DNA of 26,009 nt from a virus. This document shows, one piece after another, positions 6,505 through 13,424 of this stretch. The stretch covers positions 1 to 26,009 of the IMG/VR virus record IMGVR_UViG_3300042507_004468, one strand, 5' to 3'. The position numbers were made by a program, and so were the translations under genes. Each line of letters opens with the position of its first letter. Position 1 is the stretch's first letter. The notes beneath the pieces were generated by a model. It was not told the origin of the DNA. It worked only from the letters and a program-made list of their open reading frames with translations, and ran no database searches.

Positions 6505-8613
6505 ATGAATTACACTGACAGTATAACAAAGAATTTTCTAACAGGCAGAGGGCAATTTGGTAGTAGAATTACCGATGAGCTTACGGCTTTATCGCGTTGG
6601 ACTAATTATGATGATCCAATTTACATGGGGTTTTTCTTTAAGTTTAACCCTAATACTATTTTTGACCCAAATAACCAAGATCTCGATTACTTACCACAAG
6701 GTTTGTTTTTAGGTGCTAAAGATTACAAATATCGTGACCAAGGAAATGGCGCAACTAATCAGTCAAACGATCATCCAGATAGCGCTGTTAATTATTTAGC
6801 AAGAAGAGGAGAATACTATCGATCTAATATGATTAGGGAGTTTAGGGACGGTATGATTGAAATATCCGAAAACACTCCGTGGGTATTTGAAAAAGTATCA
6901 GGTCTTGGTGATTTATGGAAAGCTGATCCTAAAGTTAACTGGAGAACTAAGGATAAGAAAATTACATTTGAGTGTAATGAAAATATAGGTATGAAGTTAA
7001 CATACCTAATAGACTTATATCGCAAAGCTTCTTTTGACTATGAATATATGAGACATACCTTGCCTGATACGCAAAGGTATTTTTCTATGGATTTGTATGT
7101 TATGGAAATTCGCACTATAAATAATGCTGGTGCATTATGGAATCCAGGATTTATATGTTTTAGATTGGAGTTCTGCGAGTTTGATGTATTCACTGAATCG
7201 CCTGCTTATTTAGATAACCTCTCTACATATGCTGGGGAGGGTGCTAAAGTTAAGTTTACTATTAAAGTTGGAAAAGTTAAAGAGTTTAACCGCTATAACG
7301 TAATGGGAGCTCTCTTATCCGATACATCTTCTGTTTATTCACGAGGTAAGACCAATGCACAAAATAGTTTTACGCAAGATACAACTGTTAAAGACGCAAC
7401 AGGTACCAACTTAGCCAATCCTATAAGTACATATACCGCAATAACAAATACTGACTATTCATTCGGATATAATCAAAAGCAACAAAACAGTGGTTTAGGG
7501 TATAATAGTAATCAGCCGGGTGTAATAGATCCTGACTTTCCACTTAATTGGTCTGCGCAAACTCCACCTGTTGAACGACCTGCTGATTTAGGACCTTTGG
7601 CAACAGCTGCGCTTTCTTATGCACAAGATGCAATTGAAAATGTTGCAAATCGTGCTTTACTTGGAAACGTTTACGGTTTAAGTTTAGCAACTTTAGGAGG
7701 ACAGCTGCAAGGTATTCTTAATAATCCTATTGCTGCTGTTCAAGGAATAGTTTCTAATTTTACAGCCAATCAGCAACAAACCGATGCAATTCTAAATAAT
7801 GTACAGCTATCTGGGCCTGACATACAACTTATTTCTAATGCAATAGGTGCTATACAAAATTTACCACCTAGTATTAACTTGGAAAACATTACCGTTGCTG
7901 ATTTATTGAATGATTCACCCGCAGCATCACAACTGTTACAGGGTACACCAGCAACACAACCTCTACAAGCACCCAACATTGTACCTGCTGCTCTTGGAAA
8001 AGAAACATTAGAATCTACTCCACAAACCTCAGGTAATTTAGGAAAAGAAACTTTAACAGGTCCTAATATACTAGGATCTACATTAGGTAAAATACTGTTT
8101 GAAACATCTACATCAAACGTAGGATCGCCCGGGAAGGTTACATTATCGGCTCCATCATCTTCTATTCAAGGAGGGCCTGAAAAGCAAGAGCTCACAGGAA
8201 AAGGGTCTATTGAAGGAACGCAAGAAAAAGTTATTTTAGAATCCCCTAAAATACCAGCTGGTGGCTTAGGTAAAGAAGATTTATCAGCGCCGCCAGCTTC
8301 ATCTTTAGGTAACACTTCGGTTAATTTAGAAGCACCACCAGTTGGAGGTGAAAGCGGCGGTAAAGTTGATTTATTATCTAATGGCGCAACTCTAGAAGGC
8401 GACAAACAAAGTCAAGATTTGGAAGGACCGCTAAAAGGGCGATTAGATGCAAGTAAAGTTAAATTGGAAGCGCCTGAAATAAAGAAGACTTCGCCTGGCT
8501 CGGAGAATTTATCTGGCGCAAACGTAAAGTTGCAGCAAGATGATTTAGGAAACAGTAATTTAGAATCTCCACCAACGAAAGACGGTGAATTAGGAAACGT
8601 TAATCTTGAATAA
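6505..8613 (+). CDS. Tail-tube-like baseplate protein with C-terminal 15-residue repeats
   Basis: A 702-residue protein in three parts. Residues 1 to about 270 form a structured beta domain: FFFKFNPN (43-50), MIREFRDGMIEISENTPWVFEKVSGLGDLW (109-138), IGMKLTYLIDLYRKASFDYEYMRHTLP (161-187) and FSMDLYVMEIR (193-203). This layout is one I associate with tail-tube or tube-initiator-like proteins of contractile phages. Residues about 270-495 are a Gln/Asn/Ala-rich linker. Residues 497-702 are an array of about 14 degenerate repeats of roughly 15 residues with consensus (L/P)GKxxLxxP, listed separately. The gene sits between hub and spike genes, so the product is expected at the centre of the baseplate or at the tube start. 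The role of the repeat tail is unknown. Confidence 0.75.
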   Translation: MNYTDSITKNFLTGRGQFGSRITDELTALSRWTNYDDPIYMGFFFKFNPNTIFDPNNQDLDYLPQGLFLGAKDYKYRDQGNGATNQSNDHPDSAVNYLARRGEYYRSNMIREFRDGMIEISENTPWVFEKVSGLGDLWKADPKVNWRTKDKKITFECNENIGMKLTYLIDLYRKASFDYEYMRHTLPDTQRYFSMDLYVMEIRTINNAGALWNPGFICFRLEFCEFDVFTESPAYLDNLSTYAGEGAKVKFTIKVGKVKEFNRYNVMGALLSDTSSVYSRGKTNAQNSFTQDTTVKDATGTNLANPISTYTAITNTDYSFGYNQKQQNSGLGYNSNQPGVIDPDFPLNWSAQTPPVERPADLGPLATAALSYAQDAIENVANRALLGNVYGLSLATLGGQLQGILNNPIAAVQGIVSNFTANQQQTDAILNNVQLSGPDIQLISNAIGAIQNLPPSINLENITVADLLNDSPAASQLLQGTPATQPLQAPNIVPAALGKETLESTPQTSGNLGKETLTGPNILGSTLGKILFETSTSNVGSPGKVTLSAPSSSIQGGPEKQELTGKGSIEGTQEKVILESPKIPAGGLGKEDLSAPPASSLGNTSVNLEAPPVGGESGGKVDLLSNGATLEGDKQSQDLEGPLKGRLDASKVKLEAPEIKKTSPGSENLSGANVKLQQDDLGNSNLESPPTKDGELGNVNLE
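7993..8610 (+). repeat. Coding tandem repeat array, about 14 units of ~15 residues
   Basis: The last 206 residues of the tube-like protein are built from degenerate repeats beginning LGKETLESTPQTSGN, LGKETLTGPNILGST, LGKILFETSTSNVGS, PGKVTLSAPSSSIQG and so on, ending LGNVNLE at the C-terminus. The first five units are exactly 15 residues; later ones vary from 13 to 17. The fixed features are a small-residue turn (LGK, PGK, LGN), a hydrophobic at position 6, an acidic or small residue next, and often a Pro. DNA identity between units is low, so the array is old and maintained at protein level. Unit boundaries were assigned by eye. Confidence 0.8.
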
Positions 8614-8615
8614 GA

Positions 8616-9392
8616 ATGGCAAGTAATCTAAACCCGGATACTTTAGAAAATAGTCTATTTATAGGAAAAGTAGTTGATAATGATGATCCTGAGAGGGAAG
8701 GGCGTTGTCGTGTAATGGTATATGGACTATTTGAAATAGAAAATCCTGTTTTTGGTCCTGATAACAAACCTACAGGGCAAACGATAAAATCAGAAGTCCC
8801 TGTTGAAACCATACCTTGGGCGCAACCAGGAGGAAGAAAGTTTTTTGCCGGGGGTGATGATGGAGGATTTGGAGACATCAGCATTCCAAAGATTGGCACT
8901 TTTGTACAAGTTAAATTTATTGAAGGCGACATATATGCACCGGAATACTATAACATACAAAATTTTAACAGTACCGCTCAAGCTGAAATAGCTAACAGTT
9001 ATCTAAACAGTCATATTTGGGGTTATGATGTAGATGAACAAGTCAAATTGTTTTATACTCCGTCAAAAGGTATGACAATCTTTCATAAAGATTCACAGAT
9101 CATTATTAACCCGGATTCTTCAATAACTATTGAGCATGCAGGCGGTGATAGCATCATAGAATTAGTAGGATCTACTATTAACATAGTGGCAACCAGTGAT
9201 GTAAATATCACAGCACCTAAAGCTGTTGTAGATGCTAATTCTATAGAACTTGGCGCGGGTGCATTTGAAGCTGTCATAAAAGGCACTTCTTTTCGAGACT
9301 TTTTTAATCTGCATACACACCCTGCTCCTAATACTCCGCCATCTGTTCAAATGCCATCGGCTTTATTAAGTAAAACAACAAAGACAAAATAA
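8616..9392 (+). CDS. Baseplate spike, OB-fold and beta-helix tip, no lysozyme (gp5/gpV-like)
   Basis: A 258-residue membrane-piercing spike. An N-terminal OB-fold at about residues 10-120 reads IGKVVDNDDPEREGRCRVMVYGL, then IPWAQPGG, then a Gly-rich loop, GTFVQVKFIEGD and APEYY, the usual course of gp5/gpV/VgrG OB domains. It is followed by a triple-stranded beta-helix stretch (about 150-235) with alternating strand repeats such as SQIIINPDSSITIEHAGG, INIVATSDVNITAP and VDANSIELGAG. Near the end, a HTHPAPNTPPSVQM segment is typical of phage spike tips. T4 gp5 carries a lysozyme domain between these parts; none is present here, so cell-wall digestion must be supplied elsewhere. It begins 2 bases after the preceding stop and ends in a TAATG overlap with the next gene. 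Confidence 0.88.
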   Translation: MASNLNPDTLENSLFIGKVVDNDDPEREGRCRVMVYGLFEIENPVFGPDNKPTGQTIKSEVPVETIPWAQPGGRKFFAGGDDGGFGDISIPKIGTFVQVKFIEGDIYAPEYYNIQNFNSTAQAEIANSYLNSHIWGYDVDEQVKLFYTPSKGMTIFHKDSQIIINPDSSITIEHAGGDSIIELVGSTINIVATSDVNITAPKAVVDANSIELGAGAFEAVIKGTSFRDFFNLHTHPAPNTPPSVQMPSALLSKTTKTK

Positions 9393-10411
9393 TGGAAAAA
9401 GATTACTTATTTGTAAAAAGAATTGGTGGTACTGTTTTTTATAGGTTAAAGGGTAGCGAAGAATCTATACAGTCAGAAGAAAATACTGATGACTTAAAAC
9501 AGTTTTTAATTGATAATGTAGAAGGTTATACCACGCCGTACCCTCCAGGGCCTCCTTTGCCACCTACCTCAAATCCTTATGTATTTGAAATCGTAACGGT
9601 TGAAGACAGAATTGAGGCAAAGATTACATACAAAGATCAACTATTAACAACCCAAACTTACTCAACAGATTTTACATATTCATTTGAAGGTGAGTCTTAT
9701 ACTGGAGAAGAAGCTGTATCAAAAGAACTTGAAATTCTTTCTACAACTGCGGGCTTTTTTGTAGACTCCCAAGCTTTTCCTGCTTACACACCTCCGCCTG
9801 AAGAAAACCTTGAAGATGCGATTAAAGCAAAAATTGAAGAGCTACAAAAACTAGGAGATGCTTTATTAGACGCAGCTGCAAATCTTTTACCAACTGAAGA
9901 TGACGTTATTGAGCTACTTGCACAAAAAGAACCAAGTATTGCTAAAGTTATTAAACTTATTCGTCAAGAACAAAAAGAGAACGAAGAGGCTGGAATGAGT
10001 AAAGAAGAAGCAAAAGAAAAAGCTGACGAAGAAATAAAGAAAATGCTTGAAAACTATAAAAAAGCATTAAAAGATTTTGTTAAAGCTGAGCTAAAGAAAA
10101 TGAAAGATAACATTACCGTTTTTGCTAAAGCTGTAAAAGCAATACCAGAGGATGTTGCCAATGCAATAGCAGCGATTGCTTTGCCTCCAGCTATTGGCGC
10201 GCCGCCTGTTGCTCCTAATCCTGCATATGCACTTCTATTGGTAAAACAAGTTAAAAATGCTTTAGGAGTTACTTTATCATCTGCTGTTGTAGCATTTGGT
10301 GTTGTTATGGCAAGTTCGCTTTTATTAAAAATAGAACTGCCTGAGCCGCTTGTTACTACATACACAGTTTTATTAACTCTTTCTACTGTGATAAATTCTC
10401 TACCGGTGTAA
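9392..10411 (+). CDS. Coiled-coil protein with hydrophobic C-terminus, behind the spike
   Basis: A 339-residue protein of unrecognised family. Parts: a small N-terminal domain (1-45); a proline-rich linker (PYPPGPPLPPTS, 49-60) leading to NPYVFEIVTVEDRIEAKITY, a beta hairpin-like domain to about 130; a long Glu/Lys/Ala-rich helix, probably coiled coil (138-250); then hydrophobic segments at about 254-270, 292-313 and 320-339. The last two are long enough to span a membrane. No N-terminal signal peptide is seen. The linker and PYVxEIV resemble the N-terminus of the protein at 2047. The ATG overlaps the spike stop, so the two are translationally coupled. It may be a virion protein that acts at the host membrane, but this is inferred only from position and hydrophobicity. 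The stop is followed at once by a candidate promoter. Confidence 0.7.
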   Translation: MEKDYLFVKRIGGTVFYRLKGSEESIQSEENTDDLKQFLIDNVEGYTTPYPPGPPLPPTSNPYVFEIVTVEDRIEAKITYKDQLLTTQTYSTDFTYSFEGESYTGEEAVSKELEILSTTAGFFVDSQAFPAYTPPPEENLEDAIKAKIEELQKLGDALLDAAANLLPTEDDVIELLAQKEPSIAKVIKLIRQEQKENEEAGMSKEEAKEKADEEIKKMLENYKKALKDFVKAELKKMKDNITVFAKAVKAIPEDVANAIAAIALPPAIGAPPVAPNPAYALLLVKQVKNALGVTLSSAVVAFGVVMASSLLLKIELPEPLVTTYTVLLTLSTVINSLPV

Positions 10412-10421
10412 GATATATACT
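10412..10421 (+). promoter_or_regulatory. Candidate T4-type late promoter before the S1 gene
   Basis: GATATATACT starts on the base after the preceding stop and lies 13 bases before the S1 gene's ATG. It matches 8 of 10 bases of the T4 late element TATAAATACT and repeats the ATATATACT core found on the minus strand at 1986-1995. The leader that follows is A-rich with no Shine-Dalgarno sequence. Together these suggest a new transcription unit starting here. Confidence 0.4.
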
Positions 10422-10434
10422 AAAATCAAAAAAT

Positions 10435-11646
10435 ATGTTAAATCAAAAAACAAAAATTACTGAAGAGTTTGATTGGCAAACTCTGGAAAATAGATCTAAA
10501 AAGGGTCTAAAGAAACCTAATCCAGCTATTCTGGAGAAGTATGGCGTACACATCTATAATCACGAGCCTTATGCTCTTGAGTATTATGAAATGGTCTTTT
10601 TAGGACAAGACTTTCATGATAAAGAACCCAGAATTGGGGAGTCTCGTAGGATTACAGGTGTTCTTTCGGTATCAAACCGCGAGATTGTTGTAAGCCTATC
10701 AGGGTTTCTTGATGCTGTGTTAGATCCTAAAGGAGAGAAGTTATTTTGCTCAACCATTGACACTACACCTGAAGGTTTAGTTGAATGGTTAAAAACAGAA
10801 GAAGGTGTTAATGCTTTCTTGTCACAAAACTTTCATGTTGTGATAGAAGCTACATCTCCCTTTGTTAAAGCTTCTATTTCTAAGGGACAAAGAGAAAAAA
10901 TGAAAGAAGAGTTCTTTGCACAAATTAAGAAACCTTCTAGCGCATATTACGGAAAAATTATCGAAAAGAACGGTGGTGGCTTTATGATTAATGTTTCAGG
11001 TGTAAACGGTTTCTTACCTGGATCTCTTGCTGCAACTAACATCGTTAGAGATTTTGATTCTATGATAGGTAAAGAAATTCCAGTAGTCGTTGAGGATTAC
11101 TTGAAAGACAGTGATACTTTTGTGTTTTCTTACAAGAAATATGTAAGTATGATTTTACCTACTAAGATTGATGAATTAGACATGGACAAAAAATATAGCG
11201 GAACTGTTACAGGAGTTGCTAAATATGGTGTCTTTGTAGAATTTGATGACATATTCACGGGACTTATTCATACTAGCAAAATGACACCTGAATGTAAAGA
11301 TAGATTTACAAAGTCGCAAATTAAAGCTGGTGAAGCTATAGATTTTTGGATAAAAGAAATTACAACCGATAAGAAAATAATTCTTACTGATGAAGATCCT
11401 TCTGTTCGAAGAGCAGAGATTGAAGAGTTTAAAGAAAAAAATCTAGGAACTATAAAAGGTGGCGAAGTTATATCAGTTCAACCATTTGGAACACTAGTAA
11501 AACTACAAAAGGACATTGTTGGTTTAATATCACAAAAGGAAATTAAAACCAAGAAAAAGAATTTTAGTATAGGGCAGACGGTTATGGTATCAATTGATCG
11601 TGTTCACAATGATAAGATATTCTTGTCTCTACCTGCTGAAAGCTAA
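10435..11646 (+). CDS. Ribosomal protein S1-like protein with three S1 domains
   Basis: A 403-residue RNA-binding protein. Three S1/OB-fold repeats are visible: about residues 169-236 (YYGKIIEKNGGGFMINVSG, then NGFLPGSLA), 250-320 (KYSGTVTGVAKYGVFVEFDD, then FTGLIHTSKM) and 337-400 (LGTIKGGEVISVQPFGTLVKL, then VGLISQKEI and KIFLSLP). The N-terminal 160 residues may hold a fourth, degenerate OB domain (GVLSVSNREIVVSLSGFLDAVL). In bacteria, S1 on the 30S subunit binds AU-rich leaders and matters most where Shine-Dalgarno pairing is weak. The genes here lack Shine-Dalgarno sequences, so the protein might favour phage mRNAs; that is inference. It could also act in RNA stability or replication. 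It is much shorter than a six-domain bacterial S1. It lies inside a baseplate cluster behind its own candidate promoter. Confidence 0.85.
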   Translation: MLNQKTKITEEFDWQTLENRSKKGLKKPNPAILEKYGVHIYNHEPYALEYYEMVFLGQDFHDKEPRIGESRRITGVLSVSNREIVVSLSGFLDAVLDPKGEKLFCSTIDTTPEGLVEWLKTEEGVNAFLSQNFHVVIEATSPFVKASISKGQREKMKEEFFAQIKKPSSAYYGKIIEKNGGGFMINVSGVNGFLPGSLAATNIVRDFDSMIGKEIPVVVEDYLKDSDTFVFSYKKYVSMILPTKIDELDMDKKYSGTVTGVAKYGVFVEFDDIFTGLIHTSKMTPECKDRFTKSQIKAGEAIDFWIKEITTDKKIILTDEDPSVRRAEIEEFKEKNLGTIKGGEVISVQPFGTLVKLQKDIVGLISQKEIKTKKKNFSIGQTVMVSIDRVHNDKIFLSLPAES

Positions 11647-11662
11647 AAACATCAATACGTAA

Positions 11663-13078
11663 ATGAAAGTTAAAAAGAATTACACGAAAACGGAAATTCT
11701 TGAAGGGGTCCGCATAGGTTTCGAATTTGAGTTCTATAGTTCATTAGATACATACGCAACCGCTAAAGACATAGCTAAATTTACTAAGAAACGTGTTGTT
11801 GTTCCGGTAGCAATTAGTGAATTGGGTGCAGAAAAGCCATTATATCATTCCCCTGTAAATCCTTCAGCAGACGTTTTTAAGTTAGAGCCTGACTACTCAG
11901 GAGGAAACAAGATGTGTGAACTTGTCACAGGTCCTATGAAATACTCCGAAGCGCGTAACATTTTGATAAAAGTTTTTGAATGGATATCTTCAAAAGGATA
12001 TACTAATGAAAGATGTTCTATTCACGTTAACATGAGTCTTGACGGTGACGTGATACCTACTAAGTTTACCATTCAAAATATAAACATACCTAAGTTTATA
12101 CTTAGCTTTGATGAAAAGCGTATTTTTGACGCGTTTCCTAAAAGAAAAGACAGTGTTTACGCTAGAAGTATTAAACAAATACGCCCAAACCAAGTTCGCT
12201 TTTATTCTCCTTCTCTTGAAGAATTTAGCCGAGCCACATTAAACTTACCAGCTGATGAAAAGTACTATGGAGTAAATTTCTTAAAAGCTGAAAAAGGTTA
12301 TTTAGAGTATCGCTATTTAGGAGGTGCTGACTATGAAAAGAGCTCTAAGAAAATACTTGATATTATAGAATACTTTGCTTTACATCTATATGATACGCTA
12401 AACTTTGAAGGTTTTACCGACAAAGAAAAACGCGACTTTAGAAAAATGATGGATCTTGACAATGAAATTTACGAAGGATTCGTTAAGTATGAGCTCTTTA
12501 AGAAAAAGTTTCCTGATATTGCTGTTAGTGTAGATATGAATGATGATCCACAAGTATTGGAATCTATGTGGGGAAATGTTAGAGAGAAACTGTTTGATCT
12601 TATCATAACAGGTAAGATGAAAAAAGGCGAGTTTAACTATGATACAGAAATTGGTCGTTATCAGTTAAAAAATACCAAGTTATCTAACTGCAGGGTTTGT
12701 GACATGGAGTTTATATCTTGTAAGATTGAAGGTATTATTGACAGATCTTGGTTTTTTGATTGCACTATTAAAAATTCTAGACTTTTAGATTGCTATGTTA
12801 TGAAAGGCAATACTATTGATTTTTCAAAGGTTGCTGAATGTGAATTACACGTAGGAAACACATTAAAAGATTGCTTTATAGAAAATAAAAGGCAAATCAT
12901 TAATTGTGAAGTTGTGGCGGGTGTTATACGAAATGGTGAAATTGGTAAACTGGCTAAAATTTCTAAAGATACCATGATCGTGCAAAATCAACCTGCTGAA
13001 ACAGGAAATTCCGGTAGCAGTTCTTTTAAAGATCCTGCACAAGAAAAGAAAAACAAAGGAAAAAAAGAAAAAGAGTAA
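11663..13078 (+). CDS. Putative amidoligase (COOH-NH2 ligase) with C-terminal beta-helix-like region
   Basis: A 471-residue protein. Residues about 12-240 match the putative amidoligase family: VRIGFEFEFYSS (16-27), EPDYSGGNKMCELVTGP (75-91), CSIHVNMSLDG (118-128) and GVNFLKAEKGYLEYRYLGGADY (203-224). These correspond to the family's GxEfE, D-S-ELv(S/T)P, H-V and vn-EfR elements. Such enzymes are predicted to be ATP-dependent ligases joining carboxyl and amino groups in peptides or on proteins; the substrate here is unknown. Residues about 327-425 are different: short repeating hydrophobic-polar steps with regularly placed Cys (LKNTKLSNCRVCDMEF, KIEGIIDRSWFFDCTI), like a pentapeptide-repeat or right-handed beta-helix. 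The tail is Lys/Glu-rich. The ATG lies 16 bases after the S1 stop, and the gene ends in a TAATG overlap with the next. Confidence 0.75.
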   Translation: MKVKKNYTKTEILEGVRIGFEFEFYSSLDTYATAKDIAKFTKKRVVVPVAISELGAEKPLYHSPVNPSADVFKLEPDYSGGNKMCELVTGPMKYSEARNILIKVFEWISSKGYTNERCSIHVNMSLDGDVIPTKFTIQNINIPKFILSFDEKRIFDAFPKRKDSVYARSIKQIRPNQVRFYSPSLEEFSRATLNLPADEKYYGVNFLKAEKGYLEYRYLGGADYEKSSKKILDIIEYFALHLYDTLNFEGFTDKEKRDFRKMMDLDNEIYEGFVKYELFKKKFPDIAVSVDMNDDPQVLESMWGNVREKLFDLIITGKMKKGEFNYDTEIGRYQLKNTKLSNCRVCDMEFISCKIEGIIDRSWFFDCTIKNSRLLDCYVMKGNTIDFSKVAECELHVGNTLKDCFIENKRQIINCEVVAGVIRNGEIGKLAKISKDTMIVQNQPAETGNSGSSSFKDPAQEKKNKGKKEKE

Positions 13079-13416
13079 TGAAGCATATTAAAACTTTTGA
13101 AAATTTTCTATCAGAGGCTCACTTGCCTTTTGATATTGAAAAAGAGTTAAGACTTGCAGGCGCTGAATTTATGTTCGACGAAGAACGCACAGAAGAGGAC
13201 GACGACAATCGTTTTGATACAGTGCAGGTGTATGTTTGGGAAGACCGCAGATCTGGAGCGTACTGGGTTGGAAAAGTTGGTGTTGGCGGAGGTTTCTACT
13301 ACCTTGAACTTCAAAAAGACGAAAGCGTGGAATTTTCCGAAAAATACCCAAAAAGCCAAAAGGCTTACTTTGAGCAAGACTGCGTAAACAGTCTCGGATT
13401 TGCTCCTCAACTTTAA
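13078..13416 (+). CDS. Small protein with capsid-targeting-like N-terminus
   Basis: A 112-residue protein starting MKHIKTFENFLSEA. This nearly repeats the start of the acidic protein at 1731-1970 and fits the T4 capsid-targeting sequence, including a gp21-like cleavage site (L-S-E before Ala). The rest is a small globular domain: an acidic loop (EERTEEDDDNRFD), then beta strands VQVYVWEDRR, YWVGKVGVGGGFYYLEL and a C-terminal helix. I do not recognise the fold. If the leader works as in T4, the mature protein of about 98 residues would be packaged inside the head and perhaps injected with the DNA. The DNA looks somewhat richer in G+C than its neighbours and has several long chance ORFs in other frames, which may mean recent acquisition. 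It starts in a TAATG overlap with the amidoligase. Confidence 0.7.
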   Translation: MKHIKTFENFLSEAHLPFDIEKELRLAGAEFMFDEERTEEDDDNRFDTVQVYVWEDRRSGAYWVGKVGVGGGFYYLELQKDESVEFSEKYPKSQKAYFEQDCVNSLGFAPQL

Positions 13417-13424
13417 GAATTGAC

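Noticed and set aside
8600-8981. Minus-strand open frames opposite the spike gene
   Set aside because: The plus-strand OB-fold is unmistakable and the minus-strand translations have no recognisable features.
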